From: an uncultured Clostridia bacterium
Lineage (GTDB): Bacteria > Bacillota > Clostridia > UBA1381
Reading direction: 5' to 3'
DNA: 34,674 nt
Assembly: GCA_934487205.1 (NCBI GenBank)
Contig: CAKSRS010000023.1
Span: 1 to 34,674 of the forward strand
A program made the position numbers and the translations under genes. This document shows positions 1 through 7,225 of this stretch, in pieces (position 1 is the first letter of the stretch; every line of letters starts with the position of its first letter). The notes below the pieces were generated by a model. That model was given only the letters and a program-made list of their open reading frames with translations, was not told where the DNA came from and did no database searches.

Positions 1-303
1 CATAGCAGTGTATCGCATAACAGTGGCATTAGTGATGTCAATAATCTCAATTACGGCATTGGTAAAAGGGTGTTTGGCCTTGTTAAATCTGTTTCGGGGA
101 TAAGCAAAAAGAAATGCTATGACGAGGACGACACAGCAGCAATATCTCTTATAACAGGTCTGTCCGCCGCATCGGTTTGCATCTTGATTGAATTGATTAA
201 AAACGCACGTGATAAAGATTTGACGGAAGGCTACATAGAGGAAATGGTTGAAAAACTCGGCGAAAATGAAGGAAACGAGATCGGCGGTATGAATATGCAG
301 TAA
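1..303 (+). CDS. C-terminal part of an unrecognised membrane-spanning protein (5' end outside window)
   Basis: The reading frame is open from base 1 to the TAA at 301-303, so about 100 C-terminal residues are visible and the start lies to the left. A GTG at 70 could serve as a start but has no convincing ribosome binding site. The fragment has an acidic stretch (YDEDD), then one hydrophobic segment at about residues 45-66 of the visible part, then a basic KNARDK patch and a charged tail of about 30 residues rich in Glu and Gly. This suggests a single transmembrane helix near the C-terminus. No LPXTG or other sorting motif is visible. The gene lies inside the recombinase-bearing element and is probably cargo. 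I do not recognise the family and assign no function. Confidence 0.5.
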   Translation, partial: HSSVSHNSGISDVNNLNYGIGKRVFGLVKSVSGISKKKCYDEDDTAAISLITGLSAASVCILIELIKNARDKDLTEGYIEEMVEKLGENEGNEIGGMNMQ

Positions 304-334
304 AATTAAATAATAAAAATTGAATATTTGGATT

Positions 335-360
335 TTGACAGACATAGTATGTAACATAAA
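335..360 (+). promoter_or_regulatory. Possible promoter with small palindrome upstream of the 59-aa ORF
   Basis: A perfect TTGACA lies at 335-340, but the best -10 candidates at normal spacing (TAAATC or ATAAAT near 356-362) are weak. ACATA-g-TATGT at 342-352 is an 11-bp palindrome between the two boxes and could be an operator. It sits just ahead of the small ORF at 391. This is a motif-level call only. Confidence 0.25.
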
Positions 361-390
361 TCTAATTTGGAAATGGAGGACTAATGTTAT

Positions 391-570
391 ATGAAAGGAC
401 AAGTTTTACATATAACCTTCCATAATCCAAATACAAGGTCGGACTCCGAAAAAATAGCCGGTGAATTTATTTCACGGGCGGCAACGGGAGTATTGACCAA
501 GATGATTTTAGATAATCAAGAAAAACGAACCTTAAAAAATAGCTCTGAATCAGAAAGTGATTTGGATTAG
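391..570 (+). CDS. Small 59-residue protein of the recombinase element, unknown function
   Basis: ATG at 391 is preceded by GGAGGA at 375-380, a rather long gap of 10 bases. An alternative ATG at 384 sits closer to that site but opens only a 13-codon ORF in another frame (stop at 423-425). The 59-residue product begins MKGQVLHITFHNPNT and ends in an acidic Ser/Glu/Asp-rich tail. It has no signal peptide or membrane segment. It lies between the partial membrane protein and the recombinase and is closed off by a strong terminator at 587-628. I have an impression, which I cannot verify here, that tiny ORFs with a similar ITFHNPNT beginning accompany recombinases in Clostridia. If so, a regulatory or accessory role is possible. 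No function is assigned. Confidence 0.5.
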   Translation: MKGQVLHITFHNPNTRSDSEKIAGEFISRAATGVLTKMILDNQEKRTLKNSSESESDLD

Positions 571-586
571 GAAATAAATAGGAAAC

Positions 587-628
587 ATACTCCGCCTGAA
601 CGATATTTTTGGGGCGGAGTATTATTTT
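587..628 (+). terminator. Intrinsic terminator after the 59-aa ORF
   Basis: ATACTCCGCC at 587-596 and GGCGGAGTAT at 613-622 form a perfect 10-bp stem around a 16-nt loop, followed by TATTTT. It separates the small ORF from the recombinase gene, so the recombinase probably needs its own promoter in the next 100 bases. Confidence 0.8.
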
Positions 629-726
629 AAGAGGGAATCAAAATTCCTTCGTAGACTTTTGAAAAATTGTGTGGTATGTTGTGTGTTGTGCACAGCGTAC
701 AAAACAAGAAAGAGAGGTAATTATTT

Positions 727-2259
727 ATGAGAATTGCACCTTATTGCAGAGTATCAACTGACAAAGCAGATCAGCTAAATAGCTTAGAAATGCAGAAAAA
801 ATTCTATGGTGAATTTGCAGAAAGAAACAATCACGAAATTACTCATATGTATGCAGACGAAGGCATTTCAGGAACACAGATGCGAAAGCGTCCTGAATTT
901 ATGAGACTGATGCGGGATGCAAGGCTTGGCAAATTTGATATGGTGGTAACAAAAGACATATCGAGAATGGCAAGAAACGTGGTCGACTTCCTGCAGTCAA
1001 TAAGGGAACTGAAAGCTATAGGAATACCTGTTGTGTTCGTAAACACTAATTTGTCAACTGAGGACGGAGAATTGGTGCTCACTATGCTTGCAATGGTAGC
1101 ACAACAGGAAAGCGAAAACACATCCAAGAGAATCAAATTTAGTAAAAGCTTAAACGCTGAAAAAGGCAAGGTGCCGAATCTTGTGTATGGATATGATAAA
1201 ATTATCGGCGATTACTTTAACCTAAACATTAACCCCTTTGAAGCAAATGTAGTTCGCCGAATATATCAAATGTACATAAACGAAGAATATGGCGCAAGCA
1301 AAATCGCGAAAATTCTTAACGAAGAAAATATTAAAACAAAGCGAGGATGCAAATGGACGCAAAACGGAATTTGCAGAATTCTTACCAACAGGATGTACTG
1401 CGGAATTATTATCAATGGCAAAGAAGAAGTAAAGGATTTCCTGACAGGCGACAGAATTGATAAGCCTGAAGAAGAATGGAAAGTCACAGAGAGACCTGAT
1501 CTTGCGATTATAGATATAGATACCTTTGAGATTGCTCAAAAAAAGATGGAGATAAACAAACAAAAATTCTCTCAGGGGCAGCGAAAAGACTGCAAGCATG
1601 TATTCAGCACCTTGCTTAAATGCAGTGATTGCGGACACTTCTTCAGGCAAGCCAAACGAAAAGTTAAAATCGGTTATAAATATACTTGGGTGTGTTGCGG
1701 ACGGAATATCAACGGAGCAGATTCCTGTAATAACAAAACGGTCATAGACGAAGGTGAACTGCTTGCTTCCATCAAGCAATATCTTACAGAACTGATTGAA
1801 GATAAGCAAAAAGTTATTAAGAAAATCGTAAGCGACTTTAACAAGAATTACGCACCGATGCACCAAAATCTTAAAACTGAAAAAGAAATAACAAAAGAGA
1901 TAGAAAAACTGAAAAAGAGCCGTCAAAAATATGTCGATATGTATGATAATGACATTATTTCAATGGAAGACTTAAAGGAGAAGACCGGCTCAACCAATAA
2001 CCAAATCAAAAAGCTTGAAGAAAAGCTTAAGATGATAAAGTTCGGCATCACACAGGCGGACAAGCTTGAATACGGGCTGACAGATACATTCAAGAGCATA
2101 GGCGATATCCTGAGTACTGCCGAAATTACCAATGAAATGCTGAAACGGGTCATAGACCGCATTGAAGTGGCTGAAGACGGGCATATTGACATATACTTAA
2201 GGCTCCTTGCAGACATAGGATTAGACGAAAAGTATCAATGTTCATCTATCAGTACATAA
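727..2259 (+). CDS. Large serine recombinase (site-specific integrase/excisionase)
   Basis: The protein has 510 residues. The N-terminal catalytic domain (about 1-150) carries the nucleophile Ser10 in YCRVSTDKADQ and the arginine motif KDISRMARN (76-84, with R80 and R83). A recombinase domain follows (about 155-285), then a zinc-ribbon (Cys299, Cys302, Cys323/324, Cys334), a Lys/Glu-rich coiled coil (about 365-440) and a C-terminal tail. These are the parts of the large serine recombinases that integrate and excise phages, transposon-like elements and the clostridial skin element. The start is supported by GAGAGG upstream of ATG 727. The gene is the last one in its element: its stop (2257-2259) lies inside bases that also encode His-Lys of the interrupted spoIIID (2255-2260). 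The protein probably cuts and rejoins DNA at the spoIIID site. Its excision timing and any directionality factor are not visible. Confidence 0.95.
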   Translation: MRIAPYCRVSTDKADQLNSLEMQKKFYGEFAERNNHEITHMYADEGISGTQMRKRPEFMRLMRDARLGKFDMVVTKDISRMARNVVDFLQSIRELKAIGIPVVFVNTNLSTEDGELVLTMLAMVAQQESENTSKRIKFSKSLNAEKGKVPNLVYGYDKIIGDYFNLNINPFEANVVRRIYQMYINEEYGASKIAKILNEENIKTKRGCKWTQNGICRILTNRMYCGIIINGKEEVKDFLTGDRIDKPEEEWKVTERPDLAIIDIDTFEIAQKKMEINKQKFSQGQRKDCKHVFSTLLKCSDCGHFFRQAKRKVKIGYKYTWVCCGRNINGADSCNNKTVIDEGELLASIKQYLTELIEDKQKVIKKIVSDFNKNYAPMHQNLKTEKEITKEIEKLKKSRQKYVDMYDNDIISMEDLKEKTGSTNNQIKKLEEKLKMIKFGITQADKLEYGLTDTFKSIGDILSTAEITNEMLKRVIDRIEVAEDGHIDIYLRLLADIGLDEKYQCSSIST

Positions 2260-2262
2260 AGA
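2235..2262. other. Probable right attachment site (element/spoIIID junction)
   Basis: SpoIIID-like coding sequence begins in the frame GTA CAT AAA GAC (2252-2263, Val-His-Lys-Asp). Upstream of about 2250 the same frame no longer resembles SpoIIID and meets a TAG at 2222-2224. The boundary of the integrated element must therefore lie near 2245-2258, within or just before the palindromic GTAC at 2252-2255. The exact crossover dinucleotide cannot be set without the other junction, which is outside the window. Confidence 0.55.
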
Positions 2263-2404
2263 CATAACAGACAGACTATCGGACATAAATCCGTCTCTTG
2301 CGCGCGAGGTTCACTCCGTTCTGGACAAAAACAAGGCGGAGCGGCACATTCGCGGCGGGCTTGCGACCAAAGAAAAATATTTGCGGCTTGCGCAAGTTAA
2401 ATAA
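2252..2404 (+). pseudogene. spoIIID: 3' fragment of spoIIID interrupted by the recombinase element
   Basis: This frame encodes 50 residues starting Val-His-Lys-Asp and including RLSDINPSLAREV and RHIRGGLATKEKY, ending at TAA 2402-2404. It aligns with the C-terminal half of SpoIIID, where Bacillus subtilis has VHKDLTERLPEINPDLANEV and RHLRGGEATKLKY (recalled from memory). SpoIIID is a small DNA-binding regulator in the sporulating mother cell that acts between sigma-E and sigma-K. The first 40 or so residues, including the first part of the helix-turn-helix, are missing, and no start codon or ribosome binding site is in frame. The break coincides with the end of the element. The fragment shows no internal stops and keeps strong conservation, so it does not look like old decay. 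It is either a dead gene or one half of a gene restored by excision of the element. Confidence 0.85.
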
Positions 2405-2414
2405 CACTGACAAA

Positions 2415-2445
2415 AAAGGAGCCGAAACACGACTCCTTTAAATTT
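2415..2445. terminator. Bidirectional terminator between spoIIID fragment and prfB
   Basis: AAAGGAG at 2415-2421 pairs with CTCCTTT at 2433-2439, with an A run on the left and AAATTTT on the right. It can end spoIIID transcription on the plus strand and prfB transcription on the minus strand. Confidence 0.65.
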
Positions 2446-2462
2446 TGTTCGCGTGGGACATG

Positions 2463-3584
2463 CTATTTATTTTCCAATTGTCCGAGGCTTGCCGCCTTCA
2501 AATACGCATTAATAAAACCTTCCAAATCGCCGTCCATCACGGCGCCGATATTTCCCATTTCAAAACCCGTCCTATGGTCTTTAACGAGATTATACGGGTG
2601 GAATACGTACGAGCGAATCTGACTCCCCCACGCAATTTCCTTTTGCACACCCTTAATATCCTCTATTTTTTCCTTTTGCTGTTGTTCCGCAATCTCTGCC
2701 AGCTTAGCCTTCAGCATCTTCATCGCATAATCCTTATTCTGATGCTGCGAACGCTGTGTTTGGCATGACGTGACAATTCCCGTAGGAATATGCGTAATTC
2801 TTACCGCCGAATCGGTTTTATTGATATGCTGACCGCCCGCGCCCGAGGAACGGTATGTATCAATTTTTAAATCCTCCGGCTTAATATTGATTTCGATTTC
2901 ATCATCAATCTCCGGCATAACCTCTATCGATGCAAACGACGTATGCCTTCTTCCCGACGCATCAAACGGAGAAATACGAACAAGACGGTGCACGCCCTTT
3001 TCCGATTTAAGATAACCGTACGCGTTAAGACCGTTAATCGATATGGTGGCGCTCTTTACGCCGGCGTCATCGCCCGGCAGCATATCAATCGTTTCTGTCG
3101 TGTATCCGTTTTTCTGCGCATACATCTGGTACATTCTGATGAGCATTTCCACCCAGTCCTGCGCCTCGGTACCGCCCGCGCCGGAATGAAACGTCATTAT
3201 CGCATTACAACGGTCATACTGTCCCGAAAGCAATGTTTCGAGAGTCATTTTTTCTACTCTGCCCATTATATCTTCTGCCGTTTTTTTAATTTCGTCCTTC
3301 ATCGATTCGTCATTTTCCTCGTTCGCCAAATCGATAAGAACAATTGCGTCCTCCCATGCCGTTTTCAGTTCCTCATAAGCCGCAACCTTATCTTTAAGCT
3401 GCTTAGTCTTTTGCAGAACCTTCTGTGACTTTTCCATGTCATCCCAAAAATTCTGTGCGGACGCCTGTGCCTCAAGTTCCGCAATCTGCTGTTTCTTCCC
3501 CGCTATGTCAAGCGACGCCTCAAGGTCGGTAATTGCTTTTTCCTGTCCCTGAAGTTCCAGCTTATACTGTTCATACTCTAACAT
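2463..3584 (-). CDS. prfB: Peptide chain release factor 2, single-frame gene
   Basis: The 373-residue protein has the release-factor catalytic GGQ (250-252, in SSGAGGQHIN) and the RF2 stop-codon-reading tripeptide SPF (205-207). RF2 ends translation at UGA and UAA on the ribosome. Most bacteria make RF2 through a +1 frameshift at CTT TGA C after codon 25. Here codons 25-26 are CTT GAC (Leu-Asp, minus strand of 3507-3512) and the frame is continuous from ATG 3584, so the shift site is absent. AAAGGA lies 8 to 10 bases upstream of the ATG. The gene follows secA on the same strand, the order common in Firmicutes, with about 90 bases between them. It faces the interrupted spoIIID end to end. Confidence 0.97.
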   Translation of the reverse strand: MLEYEQYKLELQGQEKAITDLEASLDIAGKKQQIAELEAQASAQNFWDDMEKSQKVLQKTKQLKDKVAAYEELKTAWEDAIVLIDLANEENDESMKDEIKKTAEDIMGRVEKMTLETLLSGQYDRCNAIMTFHSGAGGTEAQDWVEMLIRMYQMYAQKNGYTTETIDMLPGDDAGVKSATISINGLNAYGYLKSEKGVHRLVRISPFDASGRRHTSFASIEVMPEIDDEIEINIKPEDLKIDTYRSSGAGGQHINKTDSAVRITHIPTGIVTSCQTQRSQHQNKDYAMKMLKAKLAEIAEQQQKEKIEDIKGVQKEIAWGSQIRSYVFHPYNLVKDHRTGFEMGNIGAVMDGDLEGFINAYLKAASLGQLENK

Positions 3585-3623
3585 TATTCAAATCCTTTCC
3601 GGCTGTATCACCGATAAATTCAT

Positions 3624-3670
3624 TAAGGGGCGCCGCTTTGCAGCACCCCCGATATGCCTTGCGGCATGCA
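3624..3670 (-). repeat. GC-rich inverted repeats between secA and prfB
   Basis: ATGCC-ttgc-GGCAT at 3654-3667 and an imperfect GGGG...CCCC pairing at 3627-3650 make this spacer foldable. GCCGC (3632-3636) can also pair with GCGGC (3661-3665). There is no clear T run in the minus direction, so a terminator is not certain. It may be an intercistronic hairpin or a dispersed palindromic repeat. Confidence 0.35.
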
Positions 3671-3677
3671 CCTGCGA

Positions 3678-6440
3678 TTATCTTCCGCAGCAATGCTTAT
3701 ATTTTTTCCCCGAACCGCACGGACAAGGGTCATTTCTTCCCGGAGTTTTCTTTGCCGACGCCGGTCTGTTGCCCAGCGAGCCGTCACTGCCCGTGTCAAG
3801 AGGTTTCGCCACCTGCACGCGTTTTATTTCCACTTGCGGGCGCGGTTTCACAGCAAGCACATACTTAACTGTATCGCGCTTTATTGCCTCCAGCATGCCC
3901 TCATAAAGCTCACTGCCGACATTGCGGTACTCGATTACCGGGTCATGCTGCCCGTACGCACGCAGACCGATTTCGCGCTTTACATGCTCCATTTCGTCCA
4001 AATGGTCCATCCACAGCGTATCAACAACACGCAGCATCATTATACGCTCTACTTCGCGCATTACATCGCCGAAAAGCTCGCACTGCTCATTATAACGCTT
4101 TGTTCCGATTTCCAAAAGTCTTTCGCGTATATCGTCTTTTGTGATTGTATCAATTTCGTCCGGCGAAATTTCAAATTCGCCCGCCGCAAGCAGATACTGA
4201 TTTGCAAATTCCGTCAGCGCGCGGATATTCCAATGTTCCGGGATATCTGTTATGCCGATGTAATCGTCAAGCGCGGTATCGATAATCGACTCAATCATAG
4301 CCTTAATTGTGCCGGAAATATCTTCACCGTCCAAAACCATCTGACGCTGTGCGTAGATAATCTTACGCTGTTCATTCATAACCTCATCGTACTGCAAAAC
4401 ATGGCGGCGTGCGTCAAAATGTCTGCTTTCAAGGTTTTTCTGTGCATTTTCAATGGATTTATTAAGAATTTTCGCCTCAATTGGCTCATCTTCTTCAAGA
4501 CCAAGAGTCTCAACCATCTTTTTAACTCTGTCCGAGCCGAAAATACGCATAAGGTCGTCTTCCAGCGACAGATAAAATTTCGACGAACCCGGGTCGCCCT
4601 GACGTCCCGCACGTCCGCGCAGCTGGTTATCTATACGGCGCGACTCGTGACGTTCCGTACCTATAATAAACAGTCCGCCCGCTTGTTTGACTTCTTCCTG
4701 CTCCGGCTTTAAATCTTCCTTAAATTTATCATTTAATTCGCGGAAGGTTCGGCGCACTTCGAGGATTTCCTCATCTTCGGTTTCCGCAAAACCGGTCGCC
4801 TCCGCCATAAGCATATCAATCTTATCATCGGTCATTTCCTCATCGTCCGCTTTTTTGGCAATAAGGCGTTTTTTCAGTTCATGCAGGGCAAGATATTCCG
4901 CATTTCCGCCGAGAATAATATCGGTACCGCGGCCCGCCATGTTTGTCGCAATGGTAACCGCGCCCTTTTTACCTGCCTGAGCAACGATTTCCGCCTCTTT
5001 TGCGTGATATTTTGCGTTCAGAACTTCATGTTTTATGCCTTCACGTTTCAAAAGTGCGGACAGCAATTCCGACTTTTCTACGTTAATTGTTCCGACAAGC
5101 ACAGGCTGTCCCTTTTCGTTACACTCCTTGATTTTTCTGATAACCGCCATATATTTTCCGCGTTCGGTGCGGTAAACGCTGTCATGCTCGTCAACACGCG
5201 CAATGGGCTTGTTCGTCGGCACTTCAACGCAGTCCAGACGGTACGTCTGCTGAAATTCTTCTTCCTCGGTGAGAGCGGTACCCGTCATACCGGAAAGTTT
5301 TTTATACAAACGGAAATAATTCTGGAACGTTATCGTCGCGAGAGTCTTGGATTCATTTTCGACCTTTACGCCCTCTTTTGCCTCGATTGCCTGATGCAGA
5401 CCGTCGGAATAACGTCTGCCCGGCATAATTCTGCCGGTAAATTCATCGACAATCATAACTTCCTCATTCTGAACCACGTACTGCTGGTCGCGGTGCATAA
5501 CGCCGTTCGCCTGCAATGCCTGATTTACGTGGTGCTGAATTTTCATATTGTCGGGGTCGGCAAGATTTTCTATCCCGAAATACTGCTCCGCTTTAGCAAT
5601 ACCGCGCTTGGTAAGCGTAGCTGTTTTTGCCTTTTCGTCCACGATGTAATCGCAGTCGGCATCATCATCGAGAACCTTGTCATCTTCCTCTGTCACAACG
5701 GTTTTTTGCAGACCCTTTACAAATCTGTCCGCAATTACATACAAATCCGCCGCGGCATCGCCCATGCCCGAAATAATAAGCGGGGTTCTTGCCTCGTCAA
5801 TCAAAATCGAGTCAACTTCATCGACAATCGCATAATTATGCCCGCGCTGAACCTGCTGCTCTTTGTAGGTAACCATGTTATCGCGCAGATAGTCAAACCC
5901 CATTTCGTTATTTGTTCCGTAAGTGATATCCGCAGCATATGCCGCACGGCGCTGCTCGTTATCAAGGTCATGAATAATAAGTCCTACGGAAACGCCGAGG
6001 AATTTATAAACCTTCCCCATCCATTCCGAGTCGCGCTTTGCAAGGTAATCGTTAACGGTAACGATATGTACGCCCTTGCCTGTAAGCGAATTTAAATATG
6101 CAGGCAGAGTGGATACAAGCGTTTTACCTTCACCGGTTTTCATTTCGGCAATTCTGCCCTGATGCAGAATAACGCCACCGATAACCTGTACATAAAAATG
6201 TTTCATTCCCAGAACACGCCATGACGCCTCACGCATAACGGCAAATGCCTCGGGAAGAAGACTGTCCAAATCCTCGCCGTCCGCAATACGCTTGCGGAAT
6301 TCATCGGTTTTGGCGCGCAGTTCGCTGTCGGAAAGCTTTTCCATTTCCGACTCAAGCGCCATTACCTCATCGGCAATCGGCTTTACTCTTTTGAGCTCGC
6401 GCTCGGAGTATGTGCCGAAGATTTTATCAAAAAGTCCCAT
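3678..6440 (-). CDS. secA: Preprotein translocase ATPase SecA
   Basis: The 920-residue protein is the motor that drives unfolded secretory proteins through the SecYEG channel in the cytoplasmic membrane. Visible motifs include Walker A KTGEGKTL (101-108), DEVDSILIDEART (207-219, Walker B), the helicase-like MAGRGTDIILGG and QLRGRAGRQGD of the second nucleotide-binding fold, and a C-terminal zinc-binding SEC-C tail with Cys906, Cys908 and Cys917. Its length exceeds the 840 or so typical of Bacillus and matches clostridial forms. The start ATG 6440 has GAGGTG eight bases upstream. prfB follows on the same strand. A plausible extended -10 promoter lies at 6511-6519. Confidence 0.98.
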   Translation of the reverse strand: MGLFDKIFGTYSERELKRVKPIADEVMALESEMEKLSDSELRAKTDEFRKRIADGEDLDSLLPEAFAVMREASWRVLGMKHFYVQVIGGVILHQGRIAEMKTGEGKTLVSTLPAYLNSLTGKGVHIVTVNDYLAKRDSEWMGKVYKFLGVSVGLIIHDLDNEQRRAAYAADITYGTNNEMGFDYLRDNMVTYKEQQVQRGHNYAIVDEVDSILIDEARTPLIISGMGDAAADLYVIADRFVKGLQKTVVTEEDDKVLDDDADCDYIVDEKAKTATLTKRGIAKAEQYFGIENLADPDNMKIQHHVNQALQANGVMHRDQQYVVQNEEVMIVDEFTGRIMPGRRYSDGLHQAIEAKEGVKVENESKTLATITFQNYFRLYKKLSGMTGTALTEEEEFQQTYRLDCVEVPTNKPIARVDEHDSVYRTERGKYMAVIRKIKECNEKGQPVLVGTINVEKSELLSALLKREGIKHEVLNAKYHAKEAEIVAQAGKKGAVTIATNMAGRGTDIILGGNAEYLALHELKKRLIAKKADDEEMTDDKIDMLMAEATGFAETEDEEILEVRRTFRELNDKFKEDLKPEQEEVKQAGGLFIIGTERHESRRIDNQLRGRAGRQGDPGSSKFYLSLEDDLMRIFGSDRVKKMVETLGLEEDEPIEAKILNKSIENAQKNLESRHFDARRHVLQYDEVMNEQRKIIYAQRQMVLDGEDISGTIKAMIESIIDTALDDYIGITDIPEHWNIRALTEFANQYLLAAGEFEISPDEIDTITKDDIRERLLEIGTKRYNEQCELFGDVMREVERIMMLRVVDTLWMDHLDEMEHVKREIGLRAYGQHDPVIEYRNVGSELYEGMLEAIKRDTVKYVLAVKPRPQVEIKRVQVAKPLDTGSDGSLGNRPASAKKTPGRNDPCPCGSGKKYKHCCGR

Positions 6441-6510
6441 ATTTTCACCTCATATGTTAATTCTTACATTAATGTATGCATATTATCCCTAATAATACAC
6501 CCTATTTTAC

Positions 6511-6519
6511 AGTATAACA
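6511..6519 (-). promoter_or_regulatory. Candidate extended -10 promoter for secA-prfB
   Basis: Read on the minus strand the bases give TGT-TATACT, an extended -10 element about 70 bases ahead of the secA start. No good -35 lies 16-18 bases upstream. The surrounding spacer (6441-6590) is very AT-rich. Confidence 0.35.
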
Positions 6520-6584
6520 CAAATCAAACAAAATTACTATACCTTTTTATAAATTTTTCCAAAAAATATAAAAATTCTAAAAAA

Positions 6585-6623
6585 GAGTCATAGGGCTGCG
6601 GCAGAATAATGACCGCAGCCCCT
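6585..6623 (-). terminator. Intrinsic terminator of the dpaAB operon
   Basis: GGGCTGCGG (6593-6601) and CCGCAGCCC (6613-6621) form a perfect 9-bp stem with an 11-nt loop. On the minus strand the stem is followed, after a few bases, by a T-rich tract (the A run at 6579-6584). It lies just past the dpaB stop. Confidence 0.75.
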
Positions 6624-6643
6624 TCTTTGGTAGATATATATAA

Positions 6644-7222
6644 TCAGCACAGTACCGGCTGTAGTTGTCGGTAATCGAGCGCGAGCTCGGCTGCCGTAAT
6701 AATTTTGGTCATATCCGCCACAAGCGAATTTGGTTTTTTTACGCAGTCGTCCTGACCGAACGGAACAAGATAGATGCTTTTATGATTAAGCAGCGCGCCT
6801 ATATTTTTTGCCGCATTACCCAATCCGTCATTGGTCGAAACTGCGATAAGTACGGGTTTTTCGCCGCGAAGATGTGCTTTTGCCGCCATGGTTACGCTGC
6901 TGTCGGTAATCCCGTTCGCAAGCTTGGCGAGAGTATTGCCGGTGCACGGCGCGATTATCAGCAAATCAAGAAAGCTTTTCGGGCCGATAGGTTCTGCTTC
7001 TTTTACCGATTTAATAATCGGATTTCCGCATATCATCTCGATTTTCGCACGGAAATCTTCACATGTTCCGAAGCGCGTATCGGTATTGTATGCCATTTCG
7101 CTCATAATGGGGTAAATCGTTGCACCGGTCGTTGCGAGCTTTTCAAGCTCGCGCAGAACGCGCGCGAATGTACAGAACGACCCCGTCATGGCGAAACCCA
7201 CGGTTTTGCCGTTTAAATCCAC
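6644..7222 (-). CDS. dpaB: Dipicolinate synthase subunit B (SpoVFB)
   Basis: The 192-residue protein belongs to the flavoprotein (phosphopantothenoylcysteine decarboxylase-like) fold, with MTGSFCTFAR near the N-terminus and the APCTGNTLAKLANGITDS segment typical of SpoVFB. With DpaA it makes dipicolinic acid from dihydrodipicolinate in the mother cell; the product is loaded into the spore core and gives heat resistance. Its length fits the roughly 200-residue family. The start is GTG 7222, preceded by GGGGGTG six bases upstream, inside the 3' end of dpaA; only three bases separate the dpaA stop from this start, so the two are translationally close. A strong terminator follows at 6593-6621. 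Confidence 0.95.
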   Translation of the reverse strand: MDLNGKTVGFAMTGSFCTFARVLRELEKLATTGATIYPIMSEMAYNTDTRFGTCEDFRAKIEMICGNPIIKSVKEAEPIGPKSFLDLLIIAPCTGNTLAKLANGITDSSVTMAAKAHLRGEKPVLIAVSTNDGLGNAAKNIGALLNHKSIYLVPFGQDDCVKKPNSLVADMTKIITAAELALDYRQLQPVLC

Positions 7223-7225
7223 TTA

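Noticed and set aside
4881..6095. 404-codon plus-strand ORF opposite secA
   Set aside because: It is a shadow of the secA coding frame with no ribosome binding site and low-complexity hydrophobic or basic content.
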